64,000 bases of DNA. Origin: Tractidigestivibacter scatoligenes (GTDB taxonomy: Bacteria > Actinomycetota > Coriobacteriia > Coriobacteriales > Atopobiaceae). Positions 45,543 through 53,622 of the stretch are shown piece by piece. Each line of letters opens with the position of its first letter. The first letter of the stretch is position 1. The notes beneath the pieces are model-generated. The model did not search any database. It had not been told where the DNA came from and was given only the letters and a program-made list of their open reading frames with translations. The translations under genes and the position numbers were made by a program. The stretch covers positions 868,001-932,000 of the forward strand of contig NZ_LOJF01000001.1 of NCBI RefSeq assembly GCF_001494635.1, written 5' to 3'.

Positions 45543-45596
45543 TCTCCGTGGCGGCCGTGATGGTACCGTGGCGTCTCCCGCAATCGCCTTGAGAAC

Positions 45597-45657
45597 GCGC
45601 GTTATTTCGCCGTTTAGGAAAAATCCGAACGTTTAAGGTGGCCGGGGATGCGGCATT
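45597..45657. repeat. CCGAACG palindromic element, copy 2
   Basis: TTTCGCCGTTTAGGAAAAATCCGAACG lies here in part (45605-45631), sharing pieces with 19889-19990 and 51811-51964. Confidence 0.7.
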
Positions 45658-45668
45658 GCTGAGAAGAA

Positions 45669-45697
45669 TGAGACAAAGGGAAACTCCCTTTGTCTCA
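45669..45697. repeat. 29-bp palindrome copy 5 (overlaps rrf2 stop on minus strand)
   Basis: TGAGACAAAGGGA, AAC centre, exact reverse complement. Its right end, read on the minus strand, provides the TGA of the Rrf2 gene (45695-45697). Confidence 0.95.
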
Positions 45698-46144
45698 TTC
45701 GTCGCGGTTGAGGCGGGCGGCGTCTTCGTTCACGTCGGTGGGCTCGAGAAGGTCCGCCAGGGTCTTGCTGTCAAGGTATGCCGAGGTCACGCGGCCAAGG
45801 TCGCGCCACACGCCCACGGTGGTGCAAGTGTCCATCTGCGAGCAGAACGTGTCGTTGGTGCACTGCAGGCAGGCCACGGGCGCAAGCGACCCCTCGGCCG
45901 CACGCAAGAGTTCGCCCAGCGTGTACTCCTCGGGCTTGCGCGTGAGGCGGTAGCCGCCGCCCTTCCCGCGCTGGCTCTCCACGTAGCCTGCCTTGTGCAT
46001 AAGAGAGATGACCTGCTCAAGGTACTTGCGCGAGATGTTCTGCCGCTTCGAGACGTCGCCCAGGGACACCCACCCGTCGTGGGATGCGAGGTCGGCCATC
46101 GCGCGCAGGGCGTACATGCCCTTTGTCGAGAACATCCCGGCCAT
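45695..46144 (-). CDS. Rrf2-family regulator, IscR/SufR-like
   Basis: A 149-residue winged-helix regulator at the end of the suf operon. The N-terminal half (GMFSTKGMYALRAMADLA, SKRQNISRKYLEQVISLM, GYVESQRGKGGGYRL) is the DNA-binding region. Four cysteines in CLQCTNDTFCSQMDTC (about 97-112) are candidate ligands of an Fe-S cluster, as in IscR, though the spacing differs. ATG 46144 follows GGGGGCC and is 2 bp after the SufU stop. It probably senses Fe-S status and feeds back on sufC transcription. Confidence 0.9.
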   Translation of the reverse strand: MAGMFSTKGMYALRAMADLASHDGWVSLGDVSKRQNISRKYLEQVISLMHKAGYVESQRGKGGGYRLTRKPEEYTLGELLRAAEGSLAPVACLQCTNDTFCSQMDTCTTVGVWRDLGRVTSAYLDSKTLADLLEPTDVNEDAARLNRDE

Positions 46145-46146
46145 GG

Positions 46147-46644
46147 CTAGGCCCCCTTCTCGTCCTTGGCAGCGGTCGCGCCAGCTGCGCCAGCACCGGC
46201 CGCGCCGTCGCCCTCGCGCGCCTCGAGCATCTCCTTGAGCGTGCGCCACGCAAGCTCGGCGCACTTCACGCGCGCCGGCATGTGCGAGATGTCCTTGAGC
46301 ATCTCGGCGTCCTCCAGCGGCTCGAGCTCGGCCTCGTCGGTGACCTCGCCGCGCACCATGCGCTCGAAGAGGTCGCACAGCTTGATGGCCTCCTCTGGGG
46401 TCCTGCCCACCATAAGGTCGCTCATGATGTCCGCAGACGCCTGCGAGATGGCGCAGCCGTGCCCGGTGAATGCGGCCTCGTCGATGGTGCCATCGTCCGC
46501 CAGGCGCACGGAGAACTTCAGCTCGTCGCCGCAGGAGGGGTTCACGCCCTCGTGCGTGCAGGTGGGATTCTCCATCTGGTACTTGTAGTCGGGATGGGCC
46601 ACGTGGTCCATGAACTCGGCGTTGTAGAGGCTAGTCACGTCCAT
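46147..46644 (-). CDS. sufU: Fe-S assembly sulfur-transfer protein SufU
   Basis: A 165-residue zinc-dependent sulfurtransferase that accepts sulfur from SufS. The conserved cysteines lie in NPSCGDEL, GHGCAISQASADIM and RVKCAELAW, with the Asp of CGD as a further zinc ligand. An Ala/Gly-rich tail of about 25 residues ends the protein. ATG 46644 follows GGAGG; the longer frame is a shadow. It overlaps the sufS gene by 14 bp, as is common in Gram-positive suf operons. Confidence 0.95.
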   Translation of the reverse strand: MDVTSLYNAEFMDHVAHPDYKYQMENPTCTHEGVNPSCGDELKFSVRLADDGTIDEAAFTGHGCAISQASADIMSDLMVGRTPEEAIKLCDLFERMVRGEVTDEAELEPLEDAEMLKDISHMPARVKCAELAWRTLKEMLEAREGDGAAGAGAAGATAAKDEKGA

Positions 46645-47902
46645 GGAAGACCTCCCAGACCTTCCCCAGGCCGTCGACAAGGGCGTCGACGTCGGACTTG
46701 TCGTTGTAGAAGGCGATGCTCGCACGGCACGTGGCACCGTTCTCCACGCCCAGGTAGGCGAGAAGCGGCTGCGCGCAGTGGTGGCCGGCACGGATGCACA
46801 CGTTGCTCATGTCGAGGATCGACGCCACGTCGTGCGGGTGGATTCCTCGCACGTTGAAGGCCACGGATCCCACGTGGCGCTCGCCCTCGGCGGGACCAAT
46901 CACGTCCACGTAGGGGAGAGCGGCCAGCGAGTCCGTGAGGTAGCGAGCAAGCAGGCGCTCGCGGGCCTCAAGGGCATCGAAGCCCTTCTCGTTGAGGTAG
47001 TCCAGGCAGGCGCCAAACGCGTACGCGCCAGCGGCGTCCTGCGTGCCGGCCTCGAACTTCTGCGGCACCGGCGCCCAGACGGCGTCCGTCTCGGTCACGG
47101 AGTCGATCATCTCTCCGCCGGTGAGGAATGGCGGCATGGCGTCGAGCACCTCGGGCTTGCCCCAAAGCACGCCAATGCCCATGGGGCCACCCATCTTGTG
47201 TGCCGAGAAGGCGAGAAGGTCGCAGCCAAGCTCGCGCACGTCTACGCGCACGTGCGGCACGGACTGCGCGCCGTCGACCACCATGTAGGCGCCCATCTCG
47301 TGCGCGCGCTTGGCGATCATGGGGATGTCATTCTCGACGCCCAGGACGTTGGAGACCTGCGTCACCGAGACGATTTTGGCGCGCGGGCCAACCTTTGCGG
47401 CAACCTCCTCGGGCGTGATGCGGTAGTTCTCGTCCATGCGCAGGTAGACCAGGTTGGCGCCGGTCTCGCGGCAGATCTGCTGCCACGGGATGAGGTTGGA
47501 GTGGTGCTCCATGATGGAGATGACCACGTCGTCGCCGGGCTTGAGCACAGAGCGCCCCAGCGTGCGGGCCACAAGGTTCAAGGACTCGCTGGCGTTTCTC
47601 GTGAAGACCACCTGGTTGCCGCAGGGCTTGCCGCCCTCGTCGACGGCGCCCAGAAAGGTGGCGACCTTGTCGCGCGTCTGCGCGATGGCCTCGGTGGCCT
47701 CGACCGAGAGGCGATAGAGGCCACGCAGCGGGTTGGCGTTCATGGTCTCGTAGAAGCGGCGCTGCGCGTCGAGAACCGCGGCCGGGCGCTGCGCGGTGGC
47801 GGCGCTGTCGAGAAAGGCCAGGTCAGGGTTGCCTGCAAGCAGCGGGAAGTCCGCCTTGTAGGGGCTCTGCTCGATGGTGGAGAGCTCGTCTTGTGTCAGC
47901 AT
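46631..47902 (-). CDS. sufS: Cysteine desulfurase SufS
   Basis: PLP-dependent enzyme releasing sulfur from cysteine for Fe-S cluster assembly. The 423-residue product has the PLP lysine in FSAHKMGGPMGIG, TEAIAQTRDKVATFLGA, FTRNASESLNLVA, MEHHSNLIPWQ, and the catalytic Cys in IRAGHHCAQPLL. ATG 47902 is 11 bases after GAGGAG; a GTG at 47914 is too close to it. The gene begins 8 bp after the sufD stop. Confidence 0.96.
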   Translation of the reverse strand: MLTQDELSTIEQSPYKADFPLLAGNPDLAFLDSAATAQRPAAVLDAQRRFYETMNANPLRGLYRLSVEATEAIAQTRDKVATFLGAVDEGGKPCGNQVVFTRNASESLNLVARTLGRSVLKPGDDVVISIMEHHSNLIPWQQICRETGANLVYLRMDENYRITPEEVAAKVGPRAKIVSVTQVSNVLGVENDIPMIAKRAHEMGAYMVVDGAQSVPHVRVDVRELGCDLLAFSAHKMGGPMGIGVLWGKPEVLDAMPPFLTGGEMIDSVTETDAVWAPVPQKFEAGTQDAAGAYAFGACLDYLNEKGFDALEARERLLARYLTDSLAALPYVDVIGPAEGERHVGSVAFNVRGIHPHDVASILDMSNVCIRAGHHCAQPLLAYLGVENGATCRASIAFYNDKSDVDALVDGLGKVWEVFHGRD

Positions 47903-47910
47903 GGGTGACT

Positions 47911-49008
47911 TCACTCCTCGCCTTCTGCGAGCTGCGCGCTCGCGTCGAAGTCGTGTGCCACCTCGGCGCCCAGCACGAGCTCGGCCTGGCGCACGGCGAC
48001 GTCGTGCGCGTGCGACTCGGGCGCATTGATGATGGCGTCCTCGAAGAGGGCGCGCACGAAGAGCGCCTCGGCATCCTTGCGAGAGAGGCCGCGATCGGCC
48101 AGGTAGTCCATCTGCTCGGGGCCAACGGTGCCAATGGTGGCGCCGTGGTTGCCCTGGACGTCGTCCTCGTCGCAGAGAATCACGGGCACGGTCTTGTTGA
48201 CCACGTCATCGCCAAAGACCAGCACGTTCTCGGCCTCGTCGCCCTTGGAGCCGCGGGCGCCGTGGACAAGGTCGATGGTGGCGCGCAGGGCCTTCTCAGC
48301 AGCGTCGTCCAGGATGCCGTTCTCGCGCACGTGGGAGATGGTGTTCTTGCCGCGCTGGCGCACCACGTGGTTCACGTCCAGGCGGTCCTTGCCGTCTGCG
48401 AAGTAGCGCAGCCCAATGTTGGCGCGTGCACGGTCGCCGGAGAGCGAGACCGCCGTGCCAAAGGCCACGGTGCCGCCGCCCAGCGCGTACTGGCGAACCT
48501 CCACGCGGGCGTCGTCGTCTGCGTCCACGCCCACGCTCTCGAGGTGCTGCTGAGTGGAGCCAACGCCCACGACCTCGGTGATCGTGACGTGTGCGCCCTC
48601 CTCGGCAACCACGCGCAGGAGCGAGGCCGAGGTGGTGTCAGCGGCGCCCGTGCCGCCCGCGGCAACCACGATCGAGACCGTGGCGCCCGCGCGTACCATG
48701 ACGCCGGTGTCCGCGACCTCGCCTTTGTCGGTGTCGATGGCTACCACGATGGGCTCCTCGCGCTTCTCGCCCGCGCGAACCTCCACGTAGCGGGCGTCGG
48801 CGGCCTGCGAGGTCACCCAGTTGGTGACTTTCTCGCCCATGCCGCACTCAACGCGCGAGAAGAGCTGGGGGAGCGCAAAGTACACGTCGCCCTTGCGAGA
48901 GATCTTGGGCACCGTGAGCGTGATGTCATTGGCGCGCAGGCGGTTCCAGGTCTGCGCGGGGGGCTCGTTCACGCGGTCGAGCACGACGGAGGTGTTCTCG
49001 TCTGCCAT
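47911..49008 (-). CDS. sufD: Fe-S cluster assembly protein SufD
   Basis: A 365-residue beta-helix scaffold subunit that with SufB and SufC forms the SufBC2D complex. Family features are the repetitive beta-strand core (VEVRQYALGGGTVAFG, LRYFADGKDRLDVNHVVRQR) and the C-terminal GATIGTVGPEQMDYLADRGLSRKDAEAL-like segment in pieces. The ATG at 49008 overlaps the sufB stop (TAATG). It is shorter than E. coli SufD (about 420). Confidence 0.93.
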   Translation of the reverse strand: MADENTSVVLDRVNEPPAQTWNRLRANDITLTVPKISRKGDVYFALPQLFSRVECGMGEKVTNWVTSQAADARYVEVRAGEKREEPIVVAIDTDKGEVADTGVMVRAGATVSIVVAAGGTGAADTTSASLLRVVAEEGAHVTITEVVGVGSTQQHLESVGVDADDDARVEVRQYALGGGTVAFGTAVSLSGDRARANIGLRYFADGKDRLDVNHVVRQRGKNTISHVRENGILDDAAEKALRATIDLVHGARGSKGDEAENVLVFGDDVVNKTVPVILCDEDDVQGNHGATIGTVGPEQMDYLADRGLSRKDAEALFVRALFEDAIINAPESHAHDVAVRQAELVLGAEVAHDFDASAQLAEGEE

Positions 49009-50423
49009 TAGCCGATCGCCCCTTCCATCTCGAGCTTGATGAGGTTGTTCATCTCGACGGCGTACTCCATGGGGAGCTCCTTCGAGACCGGGTTGGCAAA
49101 GCCGTTCACCACGAGCGTGCGCGCCTCCTGCTCGGAGCAGCCGCGGCTCATGAGGTAGAGGATCGTGTCGTCCGAGATGCGGCCGATGGTGGCCTCGTGG
49201 CCAACCGAGGCGGTAGGGTTGCGCACGTCCATCGCCGGGATGGTGTCGGAACGGCTGATGTTGTCGAGCATGAGCGACTGGCAGCTCACGGTGCAGCGCG
49301 CGTTGTCCGCGTGGCGGCCCACAACCACCGAGCTCCTGAAGGTATTGATGCCGCCGTCCTTGGAGATGGACTTGGTGCTCACCGAGGCGGTGGTGTCACG
49401 GCCATTCAGGATGACCTTGCAGCCGGTGTCGAGGTCCTGCGTGGCGCCGGAGAACGTGATGCCGGTGAACTCGCAGCTGGAGCGGTCACCCGCGAGGATC
49501 GTGGTGGGGTAGAGGTAGGAGACGTGGCTGCCAAAGCTGCCCGAGACCCACTCCATCTTGGCGTCTGCGCCCACGGTGGCGCGCTTGGTGTTGAGGTTGT
49601 ACATGTTCTTGGACCAGTTCTCGATCGTGGAGTAGCGCAGGCGCGCGCCGTCCTTCACGAAGAGCTCCACGGCGCCGGCGTGGAGGTTGGCCTCGTAGTA
49701 CTTGGGCGCCGAGCAGCCCTCGATGAAGTGCAGGTTGGCGCCGGGCTCAACGATGATGAGCGTGTGCTCGAACTGGCCTGCGCCCTGGGCGTTGAGGCGG
49801 AAGTAGCTCTGCAGCGGGTAGTCGAGGCTGACGTCTGCGGGCACGTAGACAAACGAGCCGCCCGACCACACGGCGTAGTGGAGCGCCGCAAACTTGTGGT
49901 CGGTCATGGGGATGAGGGTGCCAAAGTACTCGTGCACCACGGGCTCCCACTTGGGGTCGTGGAGCGCGTCCTCGATCGTGGTGTAGACCACGCCCTGCTT
50001 GGCGACCTCCTCGCGCATGTTGTGGTAGACAATCTCCGAGTCGTACTGGGCGCCCACGCCGGCGAGGCTCTCGCGCTCCGCCTCGGGGATGCCTAGGCGC
50101 TCGAAGGTGTCCTTGATGTCTGCCGGCACGTCGTCCCAGCTCGAGGCCTGCTTGGTCTTGGGCGAGACATACGTGGAGATGTGGTCGAGGTCAAGGCCTG
50201 CGATCGAGGGGCCCCAGTTGGTGGCCATGGGACGGCGGTGGTACTCGTCGAGCGCCTTCAGGCGCAGGTCGAGCATCCACTGGGGCTCGTCCTTCTTGGC
50301 CGAGATTGCGCGCACGATGTCCGGCGTGAGGCCGTCGGCGTAGCGCTCGTATCCCTCCTCGGACTTGGTGAAGTCGTAGAGGGAGCGGTCGACGTCTGCG
50401 ACCTGCGTCCTCTCCTTTGTCAC
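49008..50423 (-). CDS. sufB: Fe-S cluster assembly protein SufB
   Basis: A 471-residue scaffold protein on which the nascent cluster is built. Characteristic segments are NWGPSIAGLDLDHISTY, the long beta-helix, YFRLNAQGAGQFEHTLIIVE, EGCSAPKYYEANLHAGAVEL, and the C-terminal VGHEATIGRISDDTILYLMSRG. GTG 50423 overlaps the sufC TGA. It is the most conserved component of the operon. Confidence 0.97.
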   Translation of the reverse strand: MTKERTQVADVDRSLYDFTKSEEGYERYADGLTPDIVRAISAKKDEPQWMLDLRLKALDEYHRRPMATNWGPSIAGLDLDHISTYVSPKTKQASSWDDVPADIKDTFERLGIPEAERESLAGVGAQYDSEIVYHNMREEVAKQGVVYTTIEDALHDPKWEPVVHEYFGTLIPMTDHKFAALHYAVWSGGSFVYVPADVSLDYPLQSYFRLNAQGAGQFEHTLIIVEPGANLHFIEGCSAPKYYEANLHAGAVELFVKDGARLRYSTIENWSKNMYNLNTKRATVGADAKMEWVSGSFGSHVSYLYPTTILAGDRSSCEFTGITFSGATQDLDTGCKVILNGRDTTASVSTKSISKDGGINTFRSSVVVGRHADNARCTVSCQSLMLDNISRSDTIPAMDVRNPTASVGHEATIGRISDDTILYLMSRGCSEQEARTLVVNGFANPVSKELPMEYAVEMNNLIKLEMEGAIG

Positions 50424-51190
50424 CTTGCATCACCCTCGCCCGCGGCCTGGCTCTCGAAGCGCTCGAAGCCGTTCTTGTCGATGTCGTCGATGAGGCTTGC
50501 GGGGCCCTCGGCAACCAGGTGGCCCTTGACCATCACGTGCGTGCGGTCCACGGTGAGGCGCTCGAGGATGCGCGTGTTGTGCGTGATCATGATGAGCGCA
50601 CCACCCACGGTCTCGCGGTAGCGCTGGATGCCGTGCGAGACGGTGGCCAGCGCGTCGACGTCGAGGCCGGAGTCCGTCTCGTCGAGAATTGCCAGCTTGG
50701 GCTGGAGAAGCAGCAGCTGGAGCATCTCGATCTTCTTCTTCTCGCCGCCCGAGAAGCCTACGTTGAGCTCGCGCATGAGGAAGCTCTGGTCGAGGTTGAG
50801 CTCGTCGGCGATGGCGCCCACGCGACGACGGAACTCGCGCGCGGTGCACTTGAGCTCGGGGCGCATCTGCGAGATGGAGCGCAGGAAGCTGTAGAGGGGC
50901 ACGCCGGGGACCTCGACGGGGGCCTGATAGGACAGGAAGACGCCTGCGAGCGAGCGCTTGTCGGGCGAGAGCTCGGTGATGTCCTGACCGTCGAAAGTGA
51001 TGGTGCCCGTGGTGACCTTGTAGGTGGGGTCGCCCATGATCACGTGGCCGAGCGTCGACTTGCCGGCGCCGTTGGGGCCCATGAGGACGTGGGTCTCGCC
51101 TGCGCCAACCTTGAGGTTGACGTCGTGGAGGATGGGCTTGTCCTCCGTACCTGCGGAGATGCCGCTCACGTCGAGAAGCGTGTCTGCCAT
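50420..51190 (-). CDS. sufC: Fe-S cluster assembly ATPase SufC
   Basis: A 256-residue ABC-type ATPase that drives SufBD. Walker A is GPNGAGKST, the signature VGFSGGEKKKIEML, Walker B LAILDETDSGLDVDAL, all in the Suf-specific form. ATG 51190 follows TAGGAG. It leads the operon sufC-B-D-S-U-rrf2; the promoter must lie in the following 250 bp on the minus strand. Confidence 0.97.
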   Translation of the reverse strand: MADTLLDVSGISAGTEDKPILHDVNLKVGAGETHVLMGPNGAGKSTLGHVIMGDPTYKVTTGTITFDGQDITELSPDKRSLAGVFLSYQAPVEVPGVPLYSFLRSISQMRPELKCTAREFRRRVGAIADELNLDQSFLMRELNVGFSGGEKKKIEMLQLLLLQPKLAILDETDSGLDVDALATVSHGIQRYRETVGGALIMITHNTRILERLTVDRTHVMVKGHLVAEGPASLIDDIDKNGFERFESQAAGEGDAR

Positions 51191-52162
51191 GCTGTTCTCC
51201 TAGCTCGAATGCGCCTGCGGCTGTCTGGCTGCCGACGCAGGTTTCCTCTCACCGCACGGGGTCGGCGAGCCGGCGCGCGTGCGTTCCTTCCTAGTCGCGT
51301 TTGGCGGTTGGGCACTCGTGGGGTGCCTGGGGCTGCCTGCGGGGGACAAATTGGTCTGCCCGCGAAGGTGCCTTGGGTTGCTCGCGAGAGTGCTTTGGGC
51401 CACCTGTGGGGAGTGCCCCACGCGACCTAATTCGAGGGTACCCCTTGCGACCTAATTCATACTAGTTTGTAGGAAATAGAAGGCAAGGGTGAGGGACGGG
51501 TTTCTCGGCGGTTTCACAAATTCCTACGGCTAAGGGGGCATTTTGTAGGGGTCGGCGGCTTGTGGCGCGGCGGGGTGGCCGCGGTCGGCGCTTCTCGGCG
51601 CGCCGGCGTGCGACCGGTGGCCCTTATCGACGCACGGCTGGCGGCAGCTCTCGCCGATGCTGCGGAAACTCGCCCTCCGGCGAGAAAACGGCGCCGGAAG
51701 GCCCCTTTCGTACGCGATTGCATCGGTAACGCGCCCTCGGGCGCCAGAATCTCGCCCGAGCGAAGATTTTGGTCCTGTCCTTCCGGGCATCGTTGCCAGC
51801 TCTTTCTTCAATGCCGCGCCATTTCGCCGTTTAGGATTTTTCCGAACGGTTAAGGCCTTCTAACCGTCGGGAATGCGCGGCATCGCGGGAGGTGTCGCGG
51901 ATTCCGAACGTTTAGACCCCCCTAAACGTTCGGATTTTTCCTAACCGGCGAAATGGTGCGGCATCTTGGCGACATCGTTGCCGTGCGCCATTTCGGCGAC
52001 ACCATTGCCGCGTGGCGTTCCAGCGGCGCAGTTATCGCGCGCCGCGAGACGTGTGCCGAGAAGTGCCGCACGCATTGCGCTAGGGTAGTCATCCGGGAAG
52101 GGCGTGCGCGCGGCCACAGCAGCCGCGGCCTGCCGTAAGCGCTAGGGGAGAGGTACCACCGC
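51191..52162. repeat. 970-bp gene-free gap: suf promoter region plus palindromic elements
   Basis: No supported gene. It holds the suf upstream region with the GCGACCTAATTC repeats, one 61-bp degenerate unit at 51696-51756, and two CCGAACG elements (51811-51882, arms ATGCCGCGC/GCGCGGCAT; and 51884-51964, containing CCGAACGTTTAG/CTAAACGTTCGG). An open frame at 51514-51853 overlaps these repeats and is rejected. Confidence 0.7.
51422..51458. promoter_or_regulatory. Direct repeats upstream of suf operon
   Basis: GCGACCTAATTC occurs at 51422-51433 and 51447-51458, 25 bp apart. The second copy is next to TATGAAT-like -10 sequence on the minus strand. It is a candidate site for the Rrf2 regulator. 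Confidence 0.45.
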
Positions 52163-53446
52163 ATGGGACGCAAGGCGACAAGTGACGTGCTCGAGAGGTT
52201 CGTGAGGTATTGCGAGGTTCCCTCGCAGTCGGATCCGCGCACCGCGCAAACGGTGCCCTCGACCCCGGCCCAATTCGACATGGCGCGCGTTGTTGCCGCT
52301 GACCTGCGTGACCTTGGCGCCCAAGACGTCACGCTCGACGAGCACGCCTACGTCACGGCCCACTGGCCCGCAAGCGTCGGCGCCGAGAAGCGCCCCGCGC
52401 TCGCGTTCTGCTGCCACCTCGACACCGCGTGGCAGACATATGGCAGCCCGGTCCACCCGCAGGTCAAGCGCTACGAGGGTGGACGGCTTGTCCTGGGCAG
52501 CGGCCGCGACGGCGCCGAAGTCGCCCTCGACCCCGCCACAAACCCGGAGCTCAAAGACCTCATTGGCGAGGATCTTGTGACCTCGGACGGCACGTCGCTT
52601 CTCGGCGGAGACGACAAGGCGGCCGTGGCCATGGCCGTCTCGCTTCTCGCACGCCTTGCCGAGAACCCCGCCATCCCGCATCCGGCGCTCGCGCTGGCGT
52701 TTGTCCCTGACGAGGAGATCGGCCATGGCGCAGCGCTGCTCGACCTTGACGCGCTGGGTGCTGCCTACGGCTACACCATCGACGCCGGCCCCCTGGGCGA
52801 GTTTTGCTACGAGACGTTCAACGCTGCCGAGGCGACCATCCGCGCCAACGGACGCTCGGTCCACACCGGCACCGCGAAGGACGTGATGGTCAACGCCTCC
52901 GAGGCGTTGCTCCGTGTGCACCAACTCATTCCGCCCCAGGACCGCCCGGAGTTCACGCAGGACCGCGAAGGCTTCTTCTACCTGGAGCGCATTGAGGGCA
53001 ACTGCGAGGATGCCCGTGCGGACTACATCATCCGCGACCACGACCGCAACCGCTTTGAGGCGAGAAAGGACCTGCTCCGCTCGGCCGTGGCCCAGGTGAA
53101 CGAGGAGTACGCGCTGCGCCCGTCCGCGGCAGCCGCCCAGCCCGTGCTCTCCATCGAGATCCGCGACCAGTATCGCAACATGGCCGAGGTCATAACCCGC
53201 CCCGAGAACGCGCACCTCATCGAGTCCGCGCGTCGGGCGTATGCTGCCTGCGGCGTCACCATGCGGACGGTCCCCATGCGTGGCGGCACCGATGGCGCGC
53301 AGCTCTCTTTCCGCGGCCTGCCGTGCGCGAACCTCTCGGCCTGCTACCACAACGCTCACGGCGTGACCGAGTTCGTGCCGGTGCGCGAGCTGGAGACCAT
53401 GGTTGACGTGCTCCAGGCGCTTATGGGCATCTACGCGGAGGGCTAA
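52163..53446 (+). CDS. pepT: Peptidase T (tripeptide aminopeptidase)
   Basis: Cytosolic zinc exopeptidase of 427 residues releasing N-terminal residues from tripeptides (M20B). Metal-binding and catalytic motifs are FCCHLDTAW, SLLGGDDKAA, FVPDEEIGHGA, GPLGEFCYETFNAAEA, the dimerisation GRSVHTGTAKDVMVNA, and YHNAHGVTEFVPV. ATG 52163 follows GGGGAGAGG. Lengths and motif order match PepT. Confidence 0.96.
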   Translation: MGRKATSDVLERFVRYCEVPSQSDPRTAQTVPSTPAQFDMARVVAADLRDLGAQDVTLDEHAYVTAHWPASVGAEKRPALAFCCHLDTAWQTYGSPVHPQVKRYEGGRLVLGSGRDGAEVALDPATNPELKDLIGEDLVTSDGTSLLGGDDKAAVAMAVSLLARLAENPAIPHPALALAFVPDEEIGHGAALLDLDALGAAYGYTIDAGPLGEFCYETFNAAEATIRANGRSVHTGTAKDVMVNASEALLRVHQLIPPQDRPEFTQDREGFFYLERIEGNCEDARADYIIRDHDRNRFEARKDLLRSAVAQVNEEYALRPSAAAAQPVLSIEIRDQYRNMAEVITRPENAHLIESARRAYAACGVTMRTVPMRGGTDGAQLSFRGLPCANLSACYHNAHGVTEFVPVRELETMVDVLQALMGIYAEG

Positions 53447-53501
53447 TACCCCAACCACCTCCTTGCGCGGCAAGCGGCACGCGCGTAACATTGTGCGAAC
53501 G

Positions 53502-53513
53502 TTGGTTAACCAA
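53502..53513. promoter_or_regulatory. Palindrome overlapping leader ribosome binding site
   Basis: TTGGTTAACCAA is a perfect 12-bp palindrome; its right end forms part of the AAGGAGG site of the leader peptide. It may be an operator or may hide the site in RNA. Confidence 0.45.
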
Positions 53514-53523
53514 GGAGGCACTC

Positions 53524-53559
53524 ATGGCAGGGATCGCAGGAGGACAGCTCGCAAAGTAG
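53524..53559 (+). CDS. Probable leader peptide upstream of MFS exporter
   Basis: An 11-codon frame, MAGIAGGQLAK, with a near-perfect AAGGAGG 6 bases before ATG 53524. It ends 63 bp before the exporter gene. A small GC hairpin (GCCCC-AAGAC-GGGGC, about 53571-53585) follows. Leaders of this kind can couple expression of a drug exporter to ribosome stalling. It is too short for homology evidence. Confidence 0.5.
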   Translation: MAGIAGGQLAK

Positions 53560-53622
53560 CGATGCATCGTCCGCCCCAAGACGGGGCAACGTCCTTCTCG
53601 CCGCCAAACCCTTGGAGACCTC

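Noticed and set aside
46643-47908. 421-codon plus-strand frame opposite sufS
   Set aside because: Shadow frame; the minus strand encodes SufS with all catalytic motifs inside a conserved operon.
51514-51853. Open frames over the palindromic elements downstream of the suf promoter region
   Set aside because: They are formed by the repeats themselves, have Arg/Ala/Pro-rich shadow composition and no start signal.
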